From: Nostoc sp. MG11
GTDB lineage: Bacteria > Cyanobacteriota > Cyanobacteriia > Cyanobacteriales > Nostocaceae
Assembly: GCF_014904695.1 (NCBI RefSeq)
Contig: NZ_JACXXN010000007.1
Location: forward strand, 62,001-126,000
Direction: 5' to 3'
Length of the DNA: 64,000 bases
A model generated the notes under the pieces. It saw nothing but the letters and a program-made list of their open reading frames with translations. It was not told the DNA's origin and searched no databases. The translations under genes were made by a program, and so were the position numbers. Below, piece by piece: positions 26,171 to 34,607 of this stretch (the stretch's first letter is position 1; the number at the start of each line of letters is the position of its first letter).

Positions 26171-26725
26171 TTAAGGTAATTTACTTAGCGGAGTCGATAA
26201 ACCGTCAATACTGACGAGGTTTTTCCGTTGTTGATAGTCACGAACTCCCTGTTCCCCTTTTTTGATTGCCCAGTTTACTATAGTCTGGCGTTGACCTTGA
26301 TATTCATAAAGTGGTACACCCAAACCACAGGAGGTTTGCACTTTCTCGATATCAACGACGATTATTTGACGAGTTCCTGGTAGCGGCGAAAAGAGAGAGT
26401 ACAAGGCGTTCCAATCAGGGGAACTTGTCAAAATCGTGCGTCCCTGGCCGTAAAGTCGTAGAATACACGGAGGTTCCTTAAAAGCGCAAAACATCAAAGT
26501 GATCCGCCCATTTTCTTGCAGATGTGCTGAGGTTTCATTGCCGCTACCTGTAAGATCTAGATAAGCTACCCGGTTAGGCGAGAGGATGCGAAAGCAATCC
26601 AATCCTTTGGGAGATAAGTTAATGTGACCCGTAGGACTCAGAGGTGCAGAGCCAACAAAAAAAAGGTGTTGGGCGGTAATAAACTCTTGCAGTTCCTCAG
26701 TAATACAGTCAAAAAATTTAGCCAT
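26171..26725 (-). CDS. FMN-binding split-barrel (pyridoxamine 5'-phosphate oxidase-like) protein
   Basis: 184 residues. The N-terminal motif FFVGSAPLSPTGHINLSPKG and the following YLDLTGSGNETSAHLQENGR, then ITLMFCAF and LRLYGQGR, define the PPOX-like family in which an FMN sits between subunits of a dimeric barrel. Substrates in this subfamily are mostly unknown. The ATG at 26725 is the first in frame. It lies just downstream (same strand) of the decayed PPOX-like gene at 26917 but is a different subfamily. Confidence 0.88.
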   Translation of the reverse strand: MAKFFDCITEELQEFITAQHLFFVGSAPLSPTGHINLSPKGLDCFRILSPNRVAYLDLTGSGNETSAHLQENGRITLMFCAFKEPPCILRLYGQGRTILTSSPDWNALYSLFSPLPGTRQIIVVDIEKVQTSCGLGVPLYEYQGQRQTIVNWAIKKGEQGVRDYQQRKNLVSIDGLSTPLSKLP

Positions 26726-26816
26726 AGACTGTCTGATTTATATTTGCAAATTTCCCATCTTCTCAGCCTAGGCCTTCACTAGATATCTAGCAAGGCCTAA
26801 ATGCCGACTGACCAGC

Positions 26817-26905
26817 ACAGTGCTGAGTGCTGAGTCCTGAGTATCGAGTGCTGAGTTGAAAGTAAGGTTTTAAACCCTCCGTTCGCGTAGCGTCCCGTAG
26901 GGAAG
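26817..26905. repeat. Tandem TGCTGAG repeats and dispersed GCGTAGCGTCCCGTAGGG repeat
   Basis: 26817-26860 contains several copies of the heptamer TGCTGAG (with CCTGAGT and ATCGAGT variants). It is followed at 26883-26905 by the GTAGCGTCCCGTAGGGAAG word also found at about 34468. Both are intergenic repeat classes. Confidence 0.7.
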
Positions 26906-26916
26906 TTCTGTTCGCC

Positions 26917-27172
26917 TTAATCGCGTCTACGCTTGTAGTGGCTAACGTAGGTAGGAACTTCGATTTGAGAGGGTAAACGCGAATCTGCAATTGTTGCTGT
27001 GGCTGTTAATTGCAAGGGAATTTCTCCAGCCCATACTAGCAGATCATAATCAGCGGCATCATCATTAGGCCCACCAGTACGGACTTTTGCGGAAGCTTCA
27101 ACTAGAGGTAAAGATAGCACTGAAGTTCCAGCCAACTCGCTACGACTAGGCGATCGCTTCTTATCTTTCTCG
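26917..27172 (-). pseudogene. C-terminal remnant of a PPOX/NimA-like flavin protein
   Basis: The minus-strand frame gives SVLSLPLVEASAKVRTGGPN, VWAGEIPLQLTATATI and a final QIEVPTYVSHYKR. I recognise this as the C-terminal 65 or so residues of the pyridoxamine 5'-phosphate oxidase-related family of about 230 residues, whose members end LP-WAG-LPL ... VP-YV-HY. The N-terminal FMN-binding two thirds are absent: the frame has a stop (TAG) near 27165-27172 and no start with a ribosome site. Its usual divergent neighbour, a MocR-type gene, is likewise truncated directly beside it (27204). Confidence 0.65.
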
Positions 27173-27203
27173 CTCTAGAGCGGTAAAGTGTAAATCTAGT
27201 TTA

Positions 27204-27569
27204 TTGGAACAACACGCCCTTACAGATTTTATTACCAAAAGACATTTAGAACGCCATATCAGGCGGATGCGATCGCTCTATGACCAACGGCGTCAAACCT
27301 TGGCGCAGTCCTTAGTTTCCCACTTCGGTGAAAAAGTCAAAATCCTAGGGGAAAATGCCGGAATGCATCTAATGGTAAAAATAAATACAACCCTGAGTGA
27401 TGAAGAAATAATCCAGCGTGCTGCACTAGCTGGCGTGGGTATTAATGCTGCATATCTTTATTACTTAAAAGATAGCCCTGGTAGTGAATTTGTTTTAGGT
27501 TACGCTGACATCGACGAGGAGCAAATAAAAGAAGGAGTTCGGCGATTGGCTGATATCGTGTTCAGTTGA
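27204..27569 (+). pseudogene. C-terminal remnant of a MocR/PdxR-type GntR-aminotransferase regulator
   Basis: 121 residues that begin LEQHALTDFITKRHLERHIR and continue RMRSLYDQRRQTLAQSLVSH, MHLMVKI and GINAAYLYYLKDS, FVLGYADIDEEQI. This is the end of the aminotransferase-like domain of a MocR/PdxR regulator (normally about 480 residues); the winged-helix domain and the PLP-lysine part are missing. The frame is open upstream to about 27175, without a proper start or ribosome site. Only about 35-70 bp separate it from the opposite-facing PPOX remnant, so a deletion removed both 5' halves and the shared promoter. Confidence 0.7.
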
Positions 27570-27656
27570 AGACTGATCACTAAGAACCCAGGGGAGTGAG
27601 GCACAAGGAGGACAAGGGGAATAATTACTGACTCTTTTTCGACTGCTATATACTGC

Positions 27657-30600
27657 TCAATACTTAATCTTTTTAATCTCATCACAAAGCTGCTTGTCGC
27701 TCTCGGTGACTTTGCTATTATTTTTGAGGTAGTCATTTACCTGAGAGCAACCTTTTCTCATTTGAATATCTAAATCTGAATCTAAATCCAAGATTTGTGT
27801 TTGTGTTTTGTCAAGATTCCAAAATCTGGCAGTTGTATCACTACCAGCCGAAACAAGTTGTTTACCATCCGCTCGGAAATCTACGCTCCAAACCCAATCA
27901 TCATGTCCTTGGAAAGTATGCAATAAGCTACCGTCTATTTTCCAAAGTTTGACGGTCTTATCAAAACTAGCAGAGGCAATTTGCTTGCCATCCTTGCTGA
28001 ATTTGACACCAATAACTCTTTCCTGATGACTTATAAGGGTTTTATCAGGTTTGATAATTCTATTTGGTGTTTGACATAAAGTATTATCCAGTTGCCAAAG
28101 TTTGATGGTTTTGTCATCACTAGCAGTAGCAATCATCTTACCGTTGGGACTGAAACTAATACCATTGACTTCATCTTCATGTCCCTGTAGGGTTGCACAT
28201 AAAGTGCCATCTAGTTTCCAAATTTTTGCAGTATGGTCATCACTGGCTGTGGCAATTATCTTACCGTTTGGGCTAAAACTGATATCCACAACGCGATCGC
28301 GATGACCCCTGAAAGTTCTAATTTCCTTGCCATCTCGACTCCACAATTTAGCAGTTTTATCAGCGCTAGCGGTAGCAATCATCTCACCGTCTGGACTGAA
28401 ACTAGCATAAAATACCTGATCTCGATGTCCCTTGAGTGTTGAAATCTCCTTGCCATCTAGTTTCCATAGTTTAGCGGTGTTATCGATACTAGCAGTGGCA
28501 ATTATCTTGCCGTTTGGACTGAAACTAGTACCATAAACCCCGCCGGTGTGGTTAAAGGTTCTTAACAACTGACCATCTAGTGTCCAAAGTTTAGCGGTTC
28601 CATCCTCGCTGGCAGTAGTAATCATTTTGGCGCTTGGGCTAAAACTTACACTCCGAATTGCACTACTGTGTGCCTGAATTGGCAGCGAATTGCCGTCAAT
28701 TGCCCAAAGTTTTACGGTGTTGTCAGCGCCACCGGAGGCAACAATTTTACCATTTGGACTGAAACCGACGCTAGTAATGCGATCGCTTTGCCCATTAATT
28801 GTTATACGCAAAGTTCCATCTGGGTTCCACAGTTTTATCGTTCTGTCCCAACTTGCAGTAGCAATAGTCTTACCATTAGGGCTAAAACTCACGCCAAAGA
28901 CCCTATCTGTGTGTCCTCGCAGAGTTGTCCGCAAAGTTCCATTTAAGTTCCAGATTTTGACTGTGTTATCCCAACTAGCAGTAGCAATGGTTTTACCGTT
29001 GGGGCTGAAGCTGATGTTATAAACCTTGTCAGTATGACCGTTGAGATTTTGAATTTCCTTGCCATCGAGATTTAGAAGTCTTACCTTGTTGTCATCAGTA
29101 GCGATCGCTATGATCTGATATTTAGGGCTGAAACTTATAGAATTAACCGTATTACTGTATTTCTTGAAGATTTTGCGATCGCCATTATTTACGTTCCACA
29201 GTAATACCTGCTTTTCACTGGCGCTAGCAAGGATTTTACAGTCTGGACTGAAACTTACTCTTAGAACATTATCATCGTGTTTCAGGGTTTTACGTAAACT
29301 GCTATCTAGGTTCCAAAGTTTAACAGTTTTATTTAAACTAGCAGTTGCAAACATCTTGCCCTGAGAACAGAAACTAACATCATGAACTTTATCATCGTGT
29401 TGCAGGGTTTTACGCAAACTGCCATCTAGGTTCCAAAGTTTAACAGTTTTATCCAAACTAGCAGTGGCAATAGTTTTTCCATCTGGGCTGAAGCTGACAC
29501 CATAAATCCAGTTGGTGTGTCCTTGCAAGCGGTTGAATTCTTTTACATTATCAACAGCTTGTTGCAACGCCTGTACAACTTGCTTTTTTAATTCCAGGTT
29601 TGCCTCTACTGCTTGCTTGAGTTTTTTCCCTGCCTTTAAACCATATATCAACGCATCAAATTTCTGACCTGCTATTGAAAGCTTTTCTGAGGAAACGGTG
29701 AGGGCATTAATCTCATTGATAATTGCTTGTCGCCTCTGAATTTCTGCTTGCCACCATCCGAATCCCAATGCTCCTGTCACAATCAAACTCACTGCCGCAC
29801 TGCCAGCCAGAATTAGCCTCTTATTCTGCCTTTTCAAGCGTTCTTGCTTTTTCTGCTGCTTCTGTCGTAGTGCCAGACTAGCTGTTATGTATTCCTGCTC
29901 TAGCGTCAATTCATCTGGGCGCTTTTGTAACCATTCTTTAGCATTAGCTAGAGGTTTACCCCGTAACAATGCATCTTCATCTCGACCACTTTTATCCCAC
30001 TGCTGGATTGTTGCCCGGAGGTCTTGTTGCCAGGTATGGAAATCGCGGTCTAGTTCAATCCACTGGCGTAGTCGTCCCCATTTCTGAATTAAAGCCTCAT
30101 GGACAATCTCGACAGTTTCTTTGCCTGTCGCTTCATCGCACCCTGTAACTACCAAACGCTCCGAAGCAAGACGCGTCACTAAATCCCAGTTTTCATCTCC
30201 GACTTCCGCACGAGTCGCCAAACGCCGCGTGTCCTCTGTTCCTTCACCAAGATGCACCAACTGAATTAAAATCCGTCGTGTGCGTTCTTTGTCCTCTGGA
30301 TTGAGTTTGTCATATACCTGTTCGGCGTAACCAGCCACAGCAGCTTCTACACCATTAATCTGATTGTAAGCCGTATGAGTTAACAGGATATCTGTTTGTT
30401 TTTCCCATAACTGAGTCAGGGTAAACTCCAATAAGGGTAGATTCCCTGCTTGGTGAGTCACTGCGCTGATAATGCGTTCAGTTAGTCCAGACTCTAGTGT
30501 TACGCCAAACAAAGCCGCTGGCTGTTCGATCGCAGCTTGTAGTTCTTGATGATTCATTGGGCCCAATTTCAGATCACGATACTGTAAAGCATCGGCAAAG

Positions 30601-32255
30601 GGGCGGTAAGCAAGAGCTTGTCCTAAAAAATCTGCCCTGAGAGTGATAACGAGACTTAAATTAGATGAAATTTTGATTGCTGACAACAGCCTATCTAAGA
30701 AAATCTGGCAATCTTGGAGGTTGGGAGACAGGGTGTAAAGTTCTTCAAACTGGTCTACGACTAGCAACAGCTTACTGCTAGGGTTTTTTCTGACTATATC
30801 TTCTACTACATCCCGTAAGGCATTGTCTTCTTGCTGTAAATCAGTAACCAAATTTCTGATTTCCTGTCGCCGTGCTCTGCCACTCATTTGAGGTTCTAGC
30901 TGATTTAGGAGTGCGTTTGCAAGGGCATGAAAAGGTCTGGAGCTTGGTCGAAAAGGAACTATCAGCCAGTTACCGATTTTTCGCAGACGAGGAATAAGAC
31001 CAGCAAATACGACTGAAGATTTACCACTACCACTTGAACCAATAACCGCAACCAAGGATTGTTTTTGCACGGCTTCCAAAAGTTTATTTGTGAAAGCTTC
31101 CCGTCCAAAAAAGAATTGTGCATCTTTCTCTTGAAAAGCAAATAAACCGCGATACGGACATGTATCAGTATGACGTCGCCCCAACTCTGACCAAGTATAC
31201 GGCACAGTCGCAGGATTTTGAAAAATCACTGGCAACCAACTGGCACAGGGAAATTGGTATTCTAAACCTTGTAGCTTTTCTCGTGCTACCCTTTCTGCCA
31301 GGTATAAGGACTGACCGCCAGCGAATGCCGGGAGAAAATATGTGAGAAATGCCTGCGCCACTTGATCCGGTACTGGCTCTCGCATGACAATGATTTGGGG
31401 TATGTGCAACTGTTGCAAATCAAACGCCAATCCCATGCCATCGCAAGAGTTGAATATTGCTAGTTGCATTCCTTTATTAACAGCTTTTTGCAAGGCATAC
31501 TCAAGTTCAGGAATGGTTAAGCTTTTATCGGTCTGATTAAGGTAAATTAGCCCCTTCTTATCCTCTGTCCGACTATGACCGGCAAAAAACAGGATATCCC
31601 AAGTCTGCTCCCATAGCTGGTCATTGATTTCTTGGCGTTGCGGCTCCACTAAGAAGATGGTTTCTGCATCTGGTAAATTTTCTAGTAACTGGCGATCGCG
31701 TTGAACATTAATACCAGTACTATTGCCCAAAATTGCTAAGATTCTGACTTTATTTCGCAGAGTAGGCGTTTTCGCTCTTGCTGTTGATTTAGCATCTGGC
31801 GCACTTAAAGCAACTTCCGCAAGTGGGTTTTGATCAACTAAATTCCATAAATGCCAGGGAAGTTTCAACAAAAGCTGATTTGCAGTGCGAATTAATACTC
31901 GCACCTCATCTTTCATTAATTGTTTGAGCCATTGGTCTCGAATCGGACGAAAGGATTCTGATAAAAGCCAGTTGTTTAGATGCTGCCGCAGTTTATCACT
32001 TGCTTTTTGGCAGTCTGTGCGCCATTGGTGAATCGAGCTATCATAAATGACTTTGCCCGGTTGGATGCGGTTAGGGTTTCCAAGGCTGCGGTAGTTTGAT
32101 TGCCACTGGTCAATCGCTGTAGCTAGATCTAGGTTTGGGGGTAATTTCCCAGTGGTTTCTGTATTAGGGCGATTATCCTCTTCTCCAATCGTCAGGATTG
32201 TCCGCACTCCCTGCTCTAAATCCCCATCCAGTCTCAGGACAGCTACTTTCTTCAT
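27657..32255 (-). CDS. CHAT protease - nSTAND NTPase - WD40 protein
   Basis: 1532 residues from the ATG at 32255 (a GTG at 32270 adds five). Numbering from the GTG: a CHAT caspase-like domain at about 100-350 with the catalytic pair His232 (LFFAGHSR) and Cys276 (IFNSCDG); a STAND-type NTPase at about 370-760 with Walker A GSSGSGKSSV (411-420) and Walker B LLLVVDQFEEL; a coiled segment and one membrane-like helix (LILAGSAAVSLIVTGALGF); then 14 WD40 repeats, mostly of the form VSFSPNGKTIATAS.D.T.KLW, enough for two seven-bladed propellers. The design is of a protease held inactive until the WD40 sensor binds something and the NTPase oligomerises, as in bacterial conflict or programmed-death proteins; target unknown. 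It is last in an apparent operon with a DUF1822 gene (91 bp upstream) and a sigma-like gene. Confidence 0.9.
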   Translation of the reverse strand: MKKVAVLRLDGDLEQGVRTILTIGEEDNRPNTETTGKLPPNLDLATAIDQWQSNYRSLGNPNRIQPGKVIYDSSIHQWRTDCQKASDKLRQHLNNWLLSESFRPIRDQWLKQLMKDEVRVLIRTANQLLLKLPWHLWNLVDQNPLAEVALSAPDAKSTARAKTPTLRNKVRILAILGNSTGINVQRDRQLLENLPDAETIFLVEPQRQEINDQLWEQTWDILFFAGHSRTEDKKGLIYLNQTDKSLTIPELEYALQKAVNKGMQLAIFNSCDGMGLAFDLQQLHIPQIIVMREPVPDQVAQAFLTYFLPAFAGGQSLYLAERVAREKLQGLEYQFPCASWLPVIFQNPATVPYTWSELGRRHTDTCPYRGLFAFQEKDAQFFFGREAFTNKLLEAVQKQSLVAVIGSSGSGKSSVVFAGLIPRLRKIGNWLIVPFRPSSRPFHALANALLNQLEPQMSGRARRQEIRNLVTDLQQEDNALRDVVEDIVRKNPSSKLLLVVDQFEELYTLSPNLQDCQIFLDRLLSAIKISSNLSLVITLRADFLGQALAYRPFADALQYRDLKLGPMNHQELQAAIEQPAALFGVTLESGLTERIISAVTHQAGNLPLLEFTLTQLWEKQTDILLTHTAYNQINGVEAAVAGYAEQVYDKLNPEDKERTRRILIQLVHLGEGTEDTRRLATRAEVGDENWDLVTRLASERLVVTGCDEATGKETVEIVHEALIQKWGRLRQWIELDRDFHTWQQDLRATIQQWDKSGRDEDALLRGKPLANAKEWLQKRPDELTLEQEYITASLALRQKQQKKQERLKRQNKRLILAGSAAVSLIVTGALGFGWWQAEIQRRQAIINEINALTVSSEKLSIAGQKFDALIYGLKAGKKLKQAVEANLELKKQVVQALQQAVDNVKEFNRLQGHTNWIYGVSFSPDGKTIATASLDKTVKLWNLDGSLRKTLQHDDKVHDVSFCSQGKMFATASLNKTVKLWNLDSSLRKTLKHDDNVLRVSFSPDCKILASASEKQVLLWNVNNGDRKIFKKYSNTVNSISFSPKYQIIAIATDDNKVRLLNLDGKEIQNLNGHTDKVYNISFSPNGKTIATASWDNTVKIWNLNGTLRTTLRGHTDRVFGVSFSPNGKTIATASWDRTIKLWNPDGTLRITINGQSDRITSVGFSPNGKIVASGGADNTVKLWAIDGNSLPIQAHSSAIRSVSFSPSAKMITTASEDGTAKLWTLDGQLLRTFNHTGGVYGTSFSPNGKIIATASIDNTAKLWKLDGKEISTLKGHRDQVFYASFSPDGEMIATASADKTAKLWSRDGKEIRTFRGHRDRVVDISFSPNGKIIATASDDHTAKIWKLDGTLCATLQGHEDEVNGISFSPNGKMIATASDDKTIKLWQLDNTLCQTPNRIIKPDKTLISHQERVIGVKFSKDGKQIASASFDKTVKLWKIDGSLLHTFQGHDDWVWSVDFRADGKQLVSAGSDTTARFWNLDKTQTQILDLDSDLDIQMRKGCSQVNDYLKNNSKVTESDKQLCDEIKKIKY

Positions 32256-32346
32256 AGCAGTACCTAACACGCTTATTTTGGTATTGCATAGTTGATCATA
32301 GGATGATTGGCTCCAGTTAATAATTGTTTATTTATCAGCCATTTTT

Positions 32347-33294
32347 CTAAATGACAAAATTATCTATGACGCTAGTATTGTCTAGTGCCAGCTTAATGCT
32401 GAAACGTTCTCCCGGTTCACCACTAAAGTGAAATTGTATATTCTGATTTGTACCTTTAGCGATCGCTTGCATGACAGCGACCCCCTGTTCATTTAAAACC
32501 ATTATTTGCAGATTCTCTGTTAGATACATTTGACCATTTGTTGGGCATACCTCTACCATAATGTTGATCGCCTGCTCATCTTCTGGAGTAAGTGTAAGCA
32601 CGAGAACTACTGATTGCTGCGTCAGTTGAGTCCCTAAATTAATCAGCTTACCTCTTCTAACAAAAGGTTCTATTGTACGTCTTATGCTGACAGATGGAAT
32701 TGCTGTCGGCTCTAAAAAAGCTGCAATTTCCTTCCAGGTAGCCTCAAATAATCCTTCTAACCAATTACTCAACTTCACTGCTGTATTATTAGGTGAAGCA
32801 GTATGAGCAGTTAAGGCGGCTTGTCGGATTTGATAAAGATAATCTGGAAACTCAGCAAGCGATCGCATTTGATTAAGAGGTATCTCTGCTAATGGTGTTT
32901 GAGTAAATCCCAACAGCGTAGCTTGTTTCAGCGATGGACTTAGCTGGACAGCTACATAGCCAATTCGGTCAGACCAGCTTTCTGGGGGAATCTTACAGAC
33001 TTGTGCATCTGGTAGCACTGGACGACATTCTAATTTGCCTAAATGTTTAACCAATAAATCAGCCACATCCATAAATTTTAAGCAAACAGGATTGTGACTA
33101 TCACTCTGCTCTAAATCTGTCTCAAATCCCAAGCAACGGATATAAAAATCAACTGCATATAACGCTAAAGTATTAAGATAAACCTGTTTAGCTTTTTGAG
33201 GATTAGAATGCCAGCTACGAAACTTTTGTGCAAGCGAATGTGCCTCAAAAGATAACGGTACTGTAAAAATTAAAGGTTTGGCAGTTTGGCTCAT
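32347..33294 (-). CDS. DUF1822 family protein
   Basis: 315 residues, recognised as DUF1822 from the N-terminal FTVPLSFEAHSLAQKFRSWH, YLNTLALYAVDFYIRCLGFE, the ESWSDRIGYVAVQLSPSLKQ segment and LLGFTQTP...IPLNQ. The protein looks soluble, with a helical first half and a beta-rich C-terminal half (VRRGKLINLGTQL, VVLVLTLTPEDEQAINIMVE). The function is unknown. The family is essentially cyanobacterial and often encoded beside sigma-like and CHAT or WD40 genes, as here: 33 bp after the sigma-like gene and 91 bp before the CHAT gene. A guess is an adaptor or inhibitor of the CHAT protein. Confidence 0.85.
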   Translation of the reverse strand: MSQTAKPLIFTVPLSFEAHSLAQKFRSWHSNPQKAKQVYLNTLALYAVDFYIRCLGFETDLEQSDSHNPVCLKFMDVADLLVKHLGKLECRPVLPDAQVCKIPPESWSDRIGYVAVQLSPSLKQATLLGFTQTPLAEIPLNQMRSLAEFPDYLYQIRQAALTAHTASPNNTAVKLSNWLEGLFEATWKEIAAFLEPTAIPSVSIRRTIEPFVRRGKLINLGTQLTQQSVVLVLTLTPEDEQAINIMVEVCPTNGQMYLTENLQIMVLNEQGVAVMQAIAKGTNQNIQFHFSGEPGERFSIKLALDNTSVIDNFVI

Positions 33295-33326
33295 CGTCGT
33301 CTCTCTATATGCTTCTCTAATTATTC

Positions 33327-34004
33327 CTATAAATATTTCTTGAAATAAGGCATGAGTTTCTGCAATCGGCGATTGAAAAAACTACAAAGTGTTTGAACTG
33401 AGATTCCTAAGTTAGCGGCGATTTCTGTCCAAGTTCTGTCTTCAACAAATTTTGCTAAAGCTAAATCCTGAAAAGTAACTTCGGAATTATTTCTTAGTCG
33501 TTCATTCTTGAGCAAGTTTTCTGGATCATCCTCTAGAAAATGTCGGAGCAATTCGTCATCAGAACGCTGATCCTCTAATGGTATGCACTGTTCTAAATCA
33601 TCCAAAAATAGAAAACAAGTTATTTGCTCTTTCTCAGATTTGGGAATATAGGTTATTCCTTGTTTTTTATAGTCATTGACAACATCAATAAAGCGGTTTT
33701 TCAAAAGAAAATTAACCCATGCCATGACTTGATGTTCTGAGTTGTAGTAATCAATATTTTGACAGATTTCCAGTAAAGTTTTCTGGAGTGCCTCGTTATA
33801 AAGGTCTTCGTAAAGATTAAGCAGCCATGAATCTCTTTGAGGATGACGCAGCCGATTTGATTGTAAAATTTCACTGACCAATTTTTGTAAAGCTCGCTGC
33901 CTTTGAGGACTCTGAGGTGGGTGTTGTTGAGCTTCTTCTACTAGCCGTTGAAGTAACTGATCAAAGTCATCGCCTGATAAAGCACTCTCAAAACCCTCAT
34001 TCAT
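33327..34004 (-). CDS. Sigma-70-like (ECF-type) transcription factor
   Basis: 225 residues. A region-2-like helix bundle is visible at about 60-115 (DLYNEALQKTLLEICQNIDY, VMAWVNFLLKNRFIDVVNDY), and a region-4 helix-turn-helix at about 180-220 (FQDLALAKFVEDRTWTEIAA, NLGISVQTLCSFFNRRLQ). Between them is an acidic stretch (DDELLRHFLEDDPENLL). The N-terminal 50 residues are Gln-rich and not part of the sigma core. Such divergent sigma-like proteins precede DUF1822-CHAT/WD40 genes in several filamentous cyanobacteria. It is first in the operon, with an upstream gap of 600 bp that must hold the promoter; autoregulation is plausible but unproven. Confidence 0.82.
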   Translation of the reverse strand: MNEGFESALSGDDFDQLLQRLVEEAQQHPPQSPQRQRALQKLVSEILQSNRLRHPQRDSWLLNLYEDLYNEALQKTLLEICQNIDYYNSEHQVMAWVNFLLKNRFIDVVNDYKKQGITYIPKSEKEQITCFLFLDDLEQCIPLEDQRSDDELLRHFLEDDPENLLKNERLRNNSEVTFQDLALAKFVEDRTWTEIAANLGISVQTLCSFFNRRLQKLMPYFKKYL

Positions 34005-34607
34005 TATCTAAGTCTCCTTGTTCCTCCAGTTTTAATTCACCATTGGGGTAAAGTTTAAAACCAATTTTTTCAAAAAAGACAAACTAGGTTGTGTTGCCTT
34101 TTGATTTAGATTGTTTCCTCCGTAGTATGAAGTTTGCTTTGAGTATTTCTATTGACGGTTCGGTTGTGGTAGTGCAGAATTCTGCAATTTGTTACAAAAG
34201 TTCATGCAAAACTACTGGAAGAGATAGGCGATGTGTTTTAGACAAAGTTGGGAACGTATAAAATTAGCAATGCAATAGCAATGCAGACCGATGCAATAAC
34301 AATGCAGGTCGATAACCACAGATAAACACCGATAAATTATCTGTGTTTATCGGTGTACCCTGTCTTGAAAAGTTCAGAATTTTTAGTAGTGGCGTGGCAA
34401 GGCTAAAATGTTGCAAAAAAATTGTAGCGTTGGGTTGAACGTACCTCTGCGAGGAAGCAAGCTATGCGTAGCGTCCCGTAGGGAAGTGAAACCCAACCCC
34501 AATATCCATGTTGAGTTTCGCGTTGCTCAACCCAACCTACATCTTGAAAAGTTCAGAATTTTTAGTAGTATTGGGGCGATCGCTTTTGGGTTAATCAGAG
34601 AATGATT
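34005..34607. other. Repeat-rich upstream region of the sigma-DUF1822-CHAT operon
   Basis: 603 bp with no convincing gene. It contains GCAATGCA-type short repeats at about 34265-34310, a fold-back of CACCGATAA/TTATCGGTG at about 34327-34355, and the direct-repeat-flanked element described separately (34363-34569). The operon promoter is presumably within 34005-34260; no -10/-35 pair can be named with confidence. Confidence 0.5.
34363..34569. mobile_element. MITE-like palindromic element between 28-bp direct repeats
   Basis: A perfect 28-bp direct repeat beginning TCTTGAAAAGTTCAGAATTT lies at 34363-34390 and again at 34542-34569. The segment between carries inverted arms TGTAGCGTTGGGTTGA (about 34423-34438) and TCAACCCAACCTACA (about 34527-34541), and the dispersed word GCGTAGCGTCCCGTAGGGAAG. 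The GTTGGGTTGA...TCAACCCAAC pattern is a widespread small palindromic repeat in Nostocales. No coding capacity. Confidence 0.65.

Noticed and set aside
26787-26990. Minus-strand frame of 67 residues
   Set aside because: Runs through tandem TGCTGAG repeats and overlaps the PPOX remnant in another frame.
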